The translations under genes were made by a program, and so were the position numbers. A stretch of 64,000 nt of DNA from the NCBI RefSeq assembly GCF_004345245.1, contig NZ_SLUQ01000011.1, positions 112,578-176,577 of the forward strand. The letters run 5' to 3'. Of this stretch, positions 26,873-35,040 are shown one piece after another; positions within the stretch are counted from its first letter, which is position 1, and each line of letters opens with the position of its first letter. The stretch comes from Rhizobium sp. BK251. GTDB taxonomy: Bacteria > Pseudomonadota > Alphaproteobacteria > Rhizobiales > Rhizobiaceae. The notes under the pieces are model-generated. The model worked only from the letters and a program-made list of their open reading frames with translations. It made no database searches and had not been told where the DNA came from.

Positions 26873-27079
26873 GTGAACAGGATCCTGGTAGGCCTAAGTC
26901 TCGTCGTTTTCGGCATGCTTCTCCTGATCTCGGAGGTTCTCTTTCGAAAGCCCATCAGGAGTCGTTACCGCAATGCGGCAAACGATACTCAGGGCACCGG
27001 ATTTTTGGGATTAACGAGGAATACGGCGGGTCTCATATTAATGGCCGCAGGAGCCACAATGTTGATCGCCACCGGTTAG
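26873..27079 (+). CDS. Small two-segment membrane protein
   Basis: 68 residues, not a named family. Hydrophobic segments at about 3-23 (ILVGLSLVVFGMLLLISEVLF) and 47-66 (TAGLILMAAGATMLIATG) flank a hydrophilic loop, giving a hairpin in the inner membrane. AAGGAGGG precedes the GTG start. A clear paralogue lies at 28006-28233: both begin ILVG.SLV.FGMLLL, share RxAND and GFLG.TRN..GLIL.AAGA.LLIA. Function unknown. Confidence 0.7.
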   Translation: MNRILVGLSLVVFGMLLLISEVLFRKPIRSRYRNAANDTQGTGFLGLTRNTAGLILMAAGATMLIATG

Positions 27080-27169
27080 TCAGTGGCTGTCGTAATGGCG
27101 CACCCGAACGCCACCTCATTGAAATCTAAGGGGTGGCGGACAGCCGCCACTCCCTTCTTCTGTGACGGT

Positions 27170-27568
27170 CTACCTGATGATCTGCACAACCTTGTAGCTG
27201 TGCGGGTCAACGATCACTCGCTGCTGGTTGACGACAGCATATCCATAGCGATCATCATCCGGGACAGGAGTTACAACCACGTTGCGAGGTAGCGGCTTGC
27301 CGACCACCACCGGCTCTTGCACGACAACTGCGTCAGCGGACACCGGTTGCTGTTCGACATAAGTTACGACCTTCTGCGGCGGCGGGTCGATCACCGTTCC
27401 CGCGATTGCGCCAGCAACGCCGCCAACGGCGGCCCCAACCGGACCTCCGACGATTGCGCCGGTCACGGCACCACCTGCGGCGCCGGTCACAGTGCCGTTC
27501 TGAGCAGACGCCGCCGTTGCGAAGGAACCCAAGGCAATGGCGGAAACAATCAGCAGTTTCGTTTTCAT
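27170..27568 (-). CDS. DUF1236-like secreted glycine-zipper protein
   Basis: 132 residues. Signal peptide MKTKLLIVSAIALGSFATAASA, then a Gly/Ala-rich zipper (GAAGGAVTGAIVGGPVGAAVGGVAGAIAGTVI in two stretches), then a Val/Pro-rich C-terminal part ending RVIVDPHSYKVVQIIR, the DUF1236-type tail. Periplasmic or outer-membrane-associated. AAGGAG precedes ATG 27568; an EcfG-type promoter is at 27605-27629, suggesting a stress envelope protein. Function unknown. Confidence 0.75.
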   Translation of the reverse strand: MKTKLLIVSAIALGSFATAASAQNGTVTGAAGGAVTGAIVGGPVGAAVGGVAGAIAGTVIDPPPQKVVTYVEQQPVSADAVVVQEPVVVGKPLPRNVVVTPVPDDDRYGYAVVNQQRVIVDPHSYKVVQIIR

Positions 27569-27604
27569 GACAACTCCTTTCATTTTCGAGCCATGTATCA
27601 ACAA

Positions 27605-27629
27605 AACCTCTGGGACCGCCCTTCGTTCC
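27605..27629 (-). promoter_or_regulatory. EcfG-type promoter for the DUF1236-like gene
   Basis: Minus strand GGAAC-N16-GGTT (-35 at 27629-27625, -10 at 27608-27605), one -10 base off consensus, 36 bases before the start codon. Confidence 0.6.
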
Positions 27630-28005
27630 TCCTATCGCTTCACGTTGTATGAGCCGATGTTACAAACATCGCTCTTGTAAGGAAGGCGACGCGACTTTCC
27701 TGCAGGACATCAAAGGATAACTTCCTGGCGATAATGTCACTAATTTCAATAACTTGTCTCTTTGCCGTTGCCTCATTCAAGAAGGGTCAATCTAAGGGAC
27801 ATCGAACCGGGGCCCGGCTGATGGGAGTTTCGGCAACGTTGGTGGCAGTCGCGCGCGTGCTAAAGTTCAAACGACCGAGTGTGAGCGGCGACTTACTTTC
27901 CACCAACCTGTCCGCTGCAAGAGCTAAGTGTGGTGTTTCGCATTTCTCCATCGATCGATGGAAGTTCTAACGGCCATTACGGTCCCAACGACTGTCATGC
28001 CGGCA
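27630..28005. other. Intergenic stretch, nothing recognised
   Basis: About 375 bases upstream of the DUF1236-like promoter and downstream of the second small membrane gene. A 78-codon open frame here has no family resemblance or good ribosome site. Confidence 0.4.
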
Positions 28006-28233
28006 CTAAGCACTGGCGATCAACAACATTGCGCCCGCTGCCGTCAATATCAGCCCTACCCAATTCCTGGTCATCCCCAGAAACCCGAGACCCTGAGCGT
28101 GAGGTTCGAGGGTCGGTATAGTGTCGTTTGCCGATTCACGATGGCGGTCACTGAGCGGCCGTCCGGCGAGTGCCTCCCAGACGAGGAGAAGCATGCCGAA
28201 AATAACTAGACTCGTGCCTACCAATATTGTCAC
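28006..28233 (-). CDS. Small two-segment membrane protein (paralogue of 26873-27079)
   Basis: 75 residues. Two hydrophobic segments (TILVGTSLVIFGMLLLVWEAL at the start, VGLILTAAGAMLLIASA at the end) around a polar loop with RESAND. AAGGAG lies 8 bases before GTG 28233, which aligns with the start of its paralogue; a GTG at 28242 also keeps the frame. The loop is about nine residues longer than in the paralogue. Preceded by an EcfG-type promoter (28269-28293). Confidence 0.7.
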   Translation of the reverse strand: MTILVGTSLVIFGMLLLVWEALAGRPLSDRHRESANDTIPTLEPHAQGLGFLGMTRNWVGLILTAAGAMLLIASA

Positions 28234-28268
28234 GGTCAGCACTCCTTGTTCGGTTGCTAGAATAGGTT

Positions 28269-28293
28269 AACTTCCCGCGGGCGCTAGCGTTCC
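28269..28293 (-). promoter_or_regulatory. EcfG-type promoter for the small membrane protein
   Basis: Minus strand GGAAC-N16-AGTT (-35 at 28293-28289, -10 at 28272-28269), 36 bases before the GTG start at 28233. Confidence 0.6.
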
Positions 28294-28542
28294 GGCAGCC
28301 CTTTCGGTCGCGTGCGGAAATCGATCGGCTTCCCAGGCAGTGCTGTCATCGCCTTGCCTCGTCCAGCAGGTTGTCTCCTTCAACAAAATCGACACGCGAA
28401 GACGCTTGCGGGTCTCCCGTATTAGCGGTGACCTGTCGCGTTTCGAAAAGCCGCCTTGCTCGCGATGGCTCGAGCCATTGGCCCGAGGTCGAAGGTCCAT
28501 TCTTGCGGGTTCTTCTACGGGCTGTGAATTCAACAGTCGTCC

Positions 28543-28567
28543 GGAACAGAACTCACGCGGCAGCGTT
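28543..28567 (+). promoter_or_regulatory. Consensus EcfG promoter for the DUF2934-receiver gene
   Basis: GGAAC-N16-CGTT, an exact match to the alphaproteobacterial general-stress consensus (-35 at 28543-28547, -10 at 28564-28567), 25 bases before the ATG at 28593. Confidence 0.75.
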
Positions 28568-28592
28568 GTGAGGATGCGGGAGATAGTGTCGG

Positions 28593-29123
28593 ATGCTTGA
28601 GGATCGCTACAACTGGATCAGTCGGCGCGCGCACGAGATTTGGGAGCAAGAGGGTGGTCCAAATGGACGCGACCGAGACCATTGGTCACTGGCTGTCGCA
28701 GAGCGGGAAGAATTTGAACACATGTCCATGGATCTTGTCGTAGAGAGGCGCAGCAACGATACCTCGCCGCGTCCCAGAACTATTCTCATCGTCGATGACG
28801 AACCGTTAATCAGATTCGCGACGGTAGATGCGCTGGAGCAAGCCGGATACGAGGTGATTGAGGCAGGCAACGCTGACGAGGCGTTAGCTCTCCTGGGGCG
28901 GATGGCCGTCGACGCCCTGTTTACCGACATCAACATGCCGGGTTCCATGGACGGTCTTCAACTCGTGTCACGCGTAAGGGAGCGCTCACCCAAAACGCGG
29001 ATGGTGGTTACATCGGGCCACGTCCACCTTGGTCGTTTCGACCTTGCGAGCGGGGTGGCATTCCTTCCGAAACCTTATCAATATGACAGCCTGATTAAAC
29101 TACTTGAAGAACTCCTGGCCTAG
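28593..29123 (+). CDS. DUF2934 domain fused to a response-regulator receiver
   Basis: 176 residues. Residues about 6-40 are a DUF2934 segment (ISRRAHEIWEQEGGPNGRDRDHW); residues 63-176 are a receiver domain (TILIVDDEPLIRFATVDALE, phospho-acceptor Asp112 in FTDINMPGSMDG, Thr/Ser switch in VVTSGH, Lys160 in FLPKPY). No output domain follows, so it acts as a single-domain receiver, perhaps a phosphate sink or partner-binding protein. A consensus EcfG promoter precedes it, placing it in the general-stress response. Confidence 0.85.
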   Translation: MLEDRYNWISRRAHEIWEQEGGPNGRDRDHWSLAVAEREEFEHMSMDLVVERRSNDTSPRPRTILIVDDEPLIRFATVDALEQAGYEVIEAGNADEALALLGRMAVDALFTDINMPGSMDGLQLVSRVRERSPKTRMVVTSGHVHLGRFDLASGVAFLPKPYQYDSLIKLLEELLA

Positions 29124-29253
29124 TGTGAGCGTTCGGAACTCCCACGCGGACGCGGCGAGCGTTTCATGGAGCTATCGCGCTTCACGGCGCTCAACAATTG
29201 TCGCTCGCGTCGGCCGGGGTGTGTGGCCGCGGAACTCGCCGGCATACCCCTCC

Positions 29254-30144
29254 TCACAAACGATAGATACGTCTTGCGTTCTCACAAAACATTGCTTTGC
29301 GCTCCGCCTGCGAGAAGTTGGCCGTGATTTCGTCGAAGCCCGCAAATATTGTCTCGAAGCTGCCAACAAGACTATCAACCGGGAAGTTTGACGCGAACAT
29401 CACCCTTGCCGGCCCAAAGACATCGATAGCATCAAGCACGATTGATCGATTGTCGGCGACGGTCCATGGGCGTCCCGGGATGCCGATCCCGGAGATCTTG
29501 ATGTTGGCATTGGGAGCGCCCGCCAACATCGTAAGCGCCGCCCTCCATCGGGCGAGCGCTTCAGCGCTGCGGTCGGAGGGCAAGCCGGTATGGTTGAGGA
29601 TGAGGGTAGTCTCGTCAAAATCATCAGCGAGCATCCGAGCTTCGCCGAGATGCCACCAGGGAACCTGCAGATCGAAGGAAAGGTCGTTGCGAGCCAACAT
29701 CGCAAAGCCTCGACGCCAGCTCGGATCCGTCATCGAACTGACGATGCCGGCGGCAGCAAGATCGGGACCCGCCGCGGCCCTCGGCTTATGACGAATGCCC
29801 CGAACCAGCGGGTTTGCGCCATGAGCCGCAAGCACCTCTTCGGCATCAGCGCGATCGAGCCATGCCTGCGCCACCATCGCGCTCGGCAAGCCGTGCTTAG
29901 CAGCGACCCGTCCAACCCACTCCGTCTCCCCGATTGGATCAGCTGGATCCCACTCGGTCTCGATAAAAACCGAGCCAACCACTTCGAAGCGCCCCACATC
30001 ACGCCGGTAATCGGCAGGCATGTAGTTTCGCCTCAACGCACTGTAGTCGCCATAGCGGAACAGGACGGGGCGCTCGTCGCACAGCCATGGCAGATAATTT
30101 CTTTCGATATCCCAGAAATGATGGTGTGCATCGATGATCTGCAT
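29254..30144 (-). CDS. Amidohydrolase-family lactonase (COG3618 type)
   Basis: 296 residues, TIM-barrel metal-dependent hydrolase. The N-terminal metal motif is DAHHHFWD, followed by YLPWL, the signature of the group holding L-fuconolactonase, rhamnonolactonase and 2-pyrone-4,6-dicarboxylate lactonase. Later conserved histidines and Asp occur in GIRHKP, LILNHTGLP and MFASNFPVDSL. Cytoplasmic, no signal peptide. It lies divergent from the apiosidase-like hydrolase at the edge of the catabolic island, so opening of a sugar lactone is the best guess. Confidence 0.8.
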   Translation of the reverse strand: MQIIDAHHHFWDIERNYLPWLCDERPVLFRYGDYSALRRNYMPADYRRDVGRFEVVGSVFIETEWDPADPIGETEWVGRVAAKHGLPSAMVAQAWLDRADAEEVLAAHGANPLVRGIRHKPRAAAGPDLAAAGIVSSMTDPSWRRGFAMLARNDLSFDLQVPWWHLGEARMLADDFDETTLILNHTGLPSDRSAEALARWRAALTMLAGAPNANIKISGIGIPGRPWTVADNRSIVLDAIDVFGPARVMFASNFPVDSLVGSFETIFAGFDEITANFSQAERKAMFCENARRIYRL

Positions 30145-30300
30145 GGATGGACCTTAGTTTTTGACGCCGAACCGAGCCTGGCGATGATGCCACACTGGGC
30201 GGGAACGAAAAGTGCAATGGATCGAGAGGCAAAATTTTCTGGTGCGTCCCGTGTTTCATGAGAAACAAGCCTCTGAAGTTACTTGCTTTATAAGACGTAT

Positions 30301-30320
30301 TTTGCAATTAATAATTACAG
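30301..30320. promoter_or_regulatory. AT-rich putative GntR operator upstream of the glycoside hydrolase
   Basis: Contains ATTAATAATTACA, 16 bases before the start of the hydrolase at 30336. The reverse complement of the dyad at 44528-44548 carries the same 13 bases, so the two loci may be bound by one regulator, plausibly the GntR protein at 32149-32871. Confidence 0.4.
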
Positions 30321-30335
30321 ACTCGGGAGGACGCA

Positions 30336-32120
30336 ATGGCTTTTACAAATGTGCCGATCGGCGGGAACATCAATACCAAAATATGGGAGCCGCTTGAGAT
30401 ATCGCTCGAGGCGTCGGGCGACTTCGTGTCGCCCTATACGGAGGTGTCCGTCTGGATCGACCTCACCGGTCCGGCTTTTCGCAAGCGCGTTTACGGGTTT
30501 TGGAACGGCGGTCGGGCTTTTTGCATACGTCTGACGGCGCCGCGCGTTGGCGAATGGACCTGGTTCTCGAACAGCAACACCGCCGATATCGGTCTCAATG
30601 GCCGATCCGGTCGTATCCTCGCCGAACCTCAAACTGCCGACGACGTGTCTGCCAATCCCAACCGGCGCGGAATGATCGGAATATCGGCCGACGGGCGCGG
30701 GCTGCAATATGCCGACGGGACACCGTTCTTCCTGATCGGAGATACCTGGTGGTCGGTGCCGACCTTCAAGTTCCCCCTGCCTCAGGGGGAGCGGCACCAT
30801 GCCATCGGCCCGGATGCCGACGTTCGCGACTATCTCGAATTCCGTCGGGGTCAGGGATACAATTGCGTGGCATTGCTGGCTGCCATGCCCGCCTGGGCGA
30901 CCGATGGCTTTGATTCCGATCTTTATGATGACGAAGGAACCCTGTTGCGCAATGCCTGGCGCAAACCGAATTCCCGCTCCCCGATGAGCATGCACAACGA
31001 GGGTGGCCGCCCCTTTCTGTTTCCCGGCAAGGTTCCCGGCTTTGAGGAGGTCGTTCCGGACTATGACCGCGTCAATCCGGAATTCTTTAAAATCCTCGAT
31101 CGGAAAATGGAGAGTATCGATGACGCTGGCTTTGTTCCCTTCATCGAGGTGGCCCGGCGCGATACCGGACCGGCATGGAAGAAATACCACGACTGGCCAA
31201 ATTCCTATGTGCGTTATGTCCAGTACGTGTTTGCGCGTTATCAGGCCCAAAACGCCATCTTCAGTCCCATCCACTACGATTACTATCTCAAGACTATTCC
31301 GGCGCACGAATACAATGAGCCATGCAATGCGGTAATCGAGCAATTCGGTCGCCCGCCGTTCGGCACCTTGCTCAGCGCCAACTCCAATCCCTCGACACTG
31401 GCCAATTTTGGTGAAGACGGTCGGTGGCTCGACCTGCATCAGACGGGCAACACGCGCGAGCACTATTCCTACTGGTGGATGGCTGAAATGTACCATTCGA
31501 AGCCCACCAGACCGGCGCTTGCCGGTGAACCATACTACTCGGGACTTTATAACCTCGGAACGCCTTACACACTGGGCAAGGAGGGCGACACCCCGGAAGA
31601 CGACGCCTATGTCCGCTCGGGGATGTATGGCAGCCTGCTCAATGGCGGCTACGCCGGCTATATTTACGGCGCGGAAGGCATCTGGCAATCAGCGGTCGAA
31701 GAGGGTTCGCGCGTTTTCATGTGGGATGCCTTCAAATGGAGCTCCGGCGCGACGGTCCAGCATCTGAAGACCTTCGCCTTCGTACGCGGCACGGACTATC
31801 GCGCTCTGGTGCCGTGTTCTGATTCACTGGCCAACGCCCGCAATGGGCCAGATCTTGGCTATGAAGGCTGGGCCTATGCCGCCGGTGCGTCCGACCGGAG
31901 TTGGTATCTGCTCTATTTCGAGCCCGATTGCGCCGATGCGATCCGCCTTCGCGGCTTTTCCGGACCTGAAAGCTATCGGCTTACATGGTTCGACCCGCGC
32001 TCGGGGCAATGGAGCGAGCCCGGCGGAATCGTCACCGTCAGCGCCGATACCAGCCTGCATTTGCCGGCGCTGCCGGACAGGCAGGATTGGGGTCTGATGC
32101 TCGAGCGCGTCTCGTTCTAA
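30336..32120 (+). CDS. Putative glycoside hydrolase, DUF5060 plus apiosidase-like (DUF4038/GH140-type) domain
   Basis: 594 residues, no signal peptide, so apparently cytoplasmic. Residues about 10-95 form a beta-sandwich of the DUF5060 type (WEPLEISLEASGDF ... YGFWNGGRAFCIRLTAPRVGEWTW). Residues about 115-480 form a TIM-barrel domain of the apiosidase-like group (DGTPFFLIGDTWWS, FRRGQGYNCVALL, GFVPFIEVARRDTG, then LAGEPYYSGLY with a likely catalytic Glu). A C-terminal beta domain ends the chain (WYLLYFEPD ... LTWFDPRSGQWSEPGG). GGGAGG precedes the start. Could release apiose or a similar sugar from an imported glycoside; the activity is inferred. Confidence 0.75.
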   Translation: MAFTNVPIGGNINTKIWEPLEISLEASGDFVSPYTEVSVWIDLTGPAFRKRVYGFWNGGRAFCIRLTAPRVGEWTWFSNSNTADIGLNGRSGRILAEPQTADDVSANPNRRGMIGISADGRGLQYADGTPFFLIGDTWWSVPTFKFPLPQGERHHAIGPDADVRDYLEFRRGQGYNCVALLAAMPAWATDGFDSDLYDDEGTLLRNAWRKPNSRSPMSMHNEGGRPFLFPGKVPGFEEVVPDYDRVNPEFFKILDRKMESIDDAGFVPFIEVARRDTGPAWKKYHDWPNSYVRYVQYVFARYQAQNAIFSPIHYDYYLKTIPAHEYNEPCNAVIEQFGRPPFGTLLSANSNPSTLANFGEDGRWLDLHQTGNTREHYSYWWMAEMYHSKPTRPALAGEPYYSGLYNLGTPYTLGKEGDTPEDDAYVRSGMYGSLLNGGYAGYIYGAEGIWQSAVEEGSRVFMWDAFKWSSGATVQHLKTFAFVRGTDYRALVPCSDSLANARNGPDLGYEGWAYAAGASDRSWYLLYFEPDCADAIRLRGFSGPESYRLTWFDPRSGQWSEPGGIVTVSADTSLHLPALPDRQDWGLMLERVSF

Positions 32121-32148
32121 GAAGAAGAAGCAATCGTCGGTCCGCCGC

Positions 32149-32871
32149 TTAGCGGGCGGCATTGGCGTGGCGGCGCATGCTGCCGCTGCGAGCCGGTGGC
32201 GCCGATGCGGGCGCCCGATTTTCATCCACGACGAAGGCTCTCACCCGCTGCCAACCGCCTTCCATGTGCGCGATCAGCACTCGCGCCAGACGATCAGCGT
32301 CGCGCGCATGCAAAGCGTCGATGATCTCCACATGCTCGTCGACAGCGCCTTTCCAGTTAGCGGGCAGGTTGGTGCAGGCGTAGCGGATGCGTTGCATGCG
32401 CGCGACAAGTGTTCCATGCAACGTTGCCATGACTTCATTTCCGCCCGCCTCGACAATGGCCCGATGGATGGCGAGGTTGGATGTGAAGTAAGCAGCACGC
32501 TCGCCGGCGTCGAAGGCCTGAACCATGCGCTCATGGAGCTTGTCGATCTTCCGAAGCTTGGCATCCGTGGCCCGCTTGACGGCCCGCCTGCCAGCTGCAG
32601 CCTCGATTTCGCCGGTGGCCTCCAGGACATCGTGCGCTTCTTGCGGAGTAATCAGCTTGATCATCGCACCCTGACGCGGCAGGGAGATGAGAAGGCCCTC
32701 GGCGATCAGCACCTTCAACGCTTCGCGAACAGGTGTCCGGGACACTTGCAGTGCGTTGCTGATTTCGAGTTCCGGAATGACCTCGCCCGGTGTCCAGCTT
32801 CCCTGGACAATCATCTCGCGGATGCGCAGGAGGACCTCCTCGTGCATCGAGAGGCGTCGGATAGGCTCCAT
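32149..32871 (-). CDS. GntR-family regulator, FCD (FadR) subfamily
   Basis: 240 residues. The N-terminal winged helix is standard (LRIREMIVQGSWTPGEVIPELEISNALQVSRTPVREALKVL); the all-helical C-terminal FCD domain (HERMVQAFDAGERAAYFTSNLAIHRAIVEAGGN, then HVEIIDALHARDADR) binds a small acid via a metal site. GGAAAG lies before ATG 32871; ATG 32895 is also in frame. Last gene of the ABC importer operon, 64 bases after the ATPase. Probably the local repressor for the island; AT-rich candidate operators are at 30301 and 44528. Confidence 0.88.
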   Translation of the reverse strand: MEPIRRLSMHEEVLLRIREMIVQGSWTPGEVIPELEISNALQVSRTPVREALKVLIAEGLLISLPRQGAMIKLITPQEAHDVLEATGEIEAAAGRRAVKRATDAKLRKIDKLHERMVQAFDAGERAAYFTSNLAIHRAIVEAGGNEVMATLHGTLVARMQRIRYACTNLPANWKGAVDEHVEIIDALHARDADRLARVLIAHMEGGWQRVRAFVVDENRAPASAPPARSGSMRRHANAAR

Positions 32872-32935
32872 GAATTCATCTTTCCACAACGGCATCGGGC
32901 CGCCGCAGGCAGCGCCGACCGCCTAGATAGTTCCT

Positions 32936-34126
32936 TCAATCGCCCCAAATGGCAAGACCGCTCTGAGCGTCGAAGAAATGCAGCCTGGCGCAATCCACCG
33001 CTATCCTCACACGCTCACCCGTCCTGACAGTCGACTTGGCATCGAACCGGGCCACGCACGCACTGCTGCCGCCGTCGAGCGACTTCGAAATATCCGAAAG
33101 CGTGTCCGGATCGATGACCTCCGCCACACGCGCATCGAGATTGAAGTGCACGATATTGTCCGATCCCAGTGCCTCGGAGAGGTAGACATCGGCCGTTATC
33201 GTCTGGTCGGGCGGATGGCCGGGCACAAGTGCCAGGTCCTCCATGTCCTCGGGTCTCATTCCGACAATCACCTCGCCGCCTGCATGACGAGCAAGGTCGG
33301 GTCGCTGCTGGAATACGCTTTCTGTCACCTGCAGGCTTCGCGAGCCTAGTTTGAGGCTAGCCCCTCCCGCGCCCCTTTCCCCCAACTGGGCATGGTAAAG
33401 GTTCATGGCGGGCGAACCGATGAAGGAGGCAACGAAAATGTTGGCCGGCCGGCCATAGATGTTTGAAGGTGTGTCCACCTGCTGGAGCACGCCATCTTTC
33501 ATCAGTGCAACGCGGTCACCCATCGTCATGGCCTCCACCTGGTCGTGGGTGACGTAGATGGTCGTAGTGCCGAGACGATCCTGGATGCGGGCTATCTCGG
33601 AGCGCATCTGCACCCTGAGCTTGGCGTCGAGATTGGAGAGGGGCTCGTCCATCAGGAACACTGACGGCTGACGCACGATAGCCCGGCCCATGGCGACGCG
33701 CTGTCGCTGGCCGCCTGAAAGCTGACCGGGCCGTCGGCCGAGATAGGGTTCAAGCTGCAAGATCCCGGCTACTTCCGTGACCTTGCGATCAATCTCCTGG
33801 CGCGGCACCTTTGCTATCTGGAGGGCAAAGGCAATGTTGTCATAGACGCTCATATGCGGGTAGAGCGCGTAGTTCTGAAACACCATCGCAATGTCGCGAT
33901 CCTTTGCATGGACTTCGTTGACCACCTCGCCGTCGATGGCAACGGTGCCACCGCTGATTTCCTCAAGCCCCGCAATCATGCGCAGAGCCGTGGATTTGCC
34001 GCATCCGGACGGACCTACGAGGACCAGGAATTCCCCGTCGGCGATATCGACGCTGAGCTTGTTCACCGCCGTGATGTAGCCGTGGGCATATTGCTTGGTA
34101 AGATTGTCGAGAACGACCTTTGCCAT
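32936..34126 (-). CDS. ABC transporter ATP-binding protein, UgpC/MalK type
   Basis: 396 residues. Walker A GPSGCGKST at 38-46, VFQNYALYPHM, LSGGQRQRVAMGRAIV, FLMDEPLSNLDAKLR, YVTHDQVEAMTMGDR, and a longer than usual TOBE region with an inserted loop (LYHAQLGERGAGGASLKLG). ATPase of the CUT1 importer encoded by the three genes upstream; starts 8 bases after the MalG-type permease stop. Confidence 0.9.
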   Translation of the reverse strand: MAKVVLDNLTKQYAHGYITAVNKLSVDIADGEFLVLVGPSGCGKSTALRMIAGLEEISGGTVAIDGEVVNEVHAKDRDIAMVFQNYALYPHMSVYDNIAFALQIAKVPRQEIDRKVTEVAGILQLEPYLGRRPGQLSGGQRQRVAMGRAIVRQPSVFLMDEPLSNLDAKLRVQMRSEIARIQDRLGTTTIYVTHDQVEAMTMGDRVALMKDGVLQQVDTPSNIYGRPANIFVASFIGSPAMNLYHAQLGERGAGGASLKLGSRSLQVTESVFQQRPDLARHAGGEVIVGMRPEDMEDLALVPGHPPDQTITADVYLSEALGSDNIVHFNLDARVAEVIDPDTLSDISKSLDGGSSACVARFDAKSTVRTGERVRIAVDCARLHFFDAQSGLAIWGD

Positions 34127-34134
34127 GGCGGATC

Positions 34135-35040
34135 CTATTTGAAACCTTGCGTGGCAACGCCCTGGACGAGGTAGCGTTGCGAAGCGATGAAAAATCCGAG
34201 GACGGGGCCGATGGCGAGCACAGCCATCGCGAACATGCCCCCGAACGACGACTGGCCACCACCCGAATCCACGAACATGCGCAGTCCCAGCGGAACCGTC
34301 ATGCGTTCAAGACCGGACAGGTAGATGAGCTGTCCCAGGAAGTCGTTGTATGTATTGAGGAAGGTGAAGATCGAGGTAGTCACGATGGCCGGTGTGCACA
34401 AAGGCAGGATAATACGGGTGAAGCGCTGCCAGTAGGAGGCGCCATCGACCATCGCCGCCTGCTCGAGTTCCCGAGGCAGGGTGCGCATGAACTGCACCAT
34501 AAGAAAGATGAAGAAGGCGTCCGTGGCCAAAAACTTGGGCACGACCAGCGGCAGGACGGTGTTGACCCAGCCGATCTTCACGAAGGCGATGTATTGAGGA
34601 ATCAACTGGACATGAATCGGCAACATGATCGATCCGATCATGATGGCAAACCAGAACCCCTTCCAGCGGAAATGGAGCCTGGCGAAAGCATAGCCGGCAA
34701 GGCATGCCGCCATGACGTTGCCCAGAACTGAGAGGGCACAGATGATGAAGGAATTGATGAAAAACGCGCCAAAGGTGACATTGCCGAAGAAGTTCCATCC
34801 GTTTGCATAATTCTCCAGCGTCCAGCGCGTGGGCAGCGAGCTCAGCTCGGCGAATATCTCGTTCTGTGGCTTGAAGGACGAGACGATCATCCAGATGACC
34901 GGATAGATCATCACCAAGGCCAGAGAGATCAGCGCGAGGTGTGCAAAGAAGGCCCGCATCGGCGAGATCCTGCCAAAGCGGCTCCGGATTCTCATCGCGC
35001 GGCGGGAAGGAGCTGAATGATCTTGGTCAATCGTCGCCAT
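34135..35040 (-). CDS. ABC transporter permease, MalG/LacG type
   Basis: 301 residues from ATG 35040, six membrane segments, EAA loop QAAMVDGASYWQRF (a Gln replaces the usual first Glu). The start overlaps the previous permease by 14 bases, which favours coupled translation. Conserved LMVQFMRTLPRELEQAAMVDGAS and C-terminal QRYLVQGVATQGFK, typical of the last permease in CUT1 importers. Confidence 0.9.
   Translation of the reverse strand: MATIDQDHSAPSRRAMRIRSRFGRISPMRAFFAHLALISLALVMIYPVIWMIVSSFKPQNEIFAELSSLPTRWTLENYANGWNFFGNVTFGAFFINSFIICALSVLGNVMAACLAGYAFARLHFRWKGFWFAIMIGSIMLPIHVQLIPQYIAFVKIGWVNTVLPLVVPKFLATDAFFIFLMVQFMRTLPRELEQAAMVDGASYWQRFTRIILPLCTPAIVTTSIFTFLNTYNDFLGQLIYLSGLERMTVPLGLRMFVDSGGGQSSFGGMFAMAVLAIGPVLGFFIASQRYLVQGVATQGFK

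Larger units (their letters stand above)
28234..28592. other. Divergent promoter region with two EcfG-type promoters
   Basis: About 360 bases without a gene between the small membrane protein and the DUF2934-receiver gene. It contains the stress promoters at 28269-28293 (leftward) and 28543-28567 (rightward); nothing else was recognised between them. Confidence 0.5.

Noticed and set aside
30315..31688. 457-codon minus-strand frame
   Set aside because: Opposite the glycoside hydrolase, whose conserved motifs are on the plus strand; no family resemblance.
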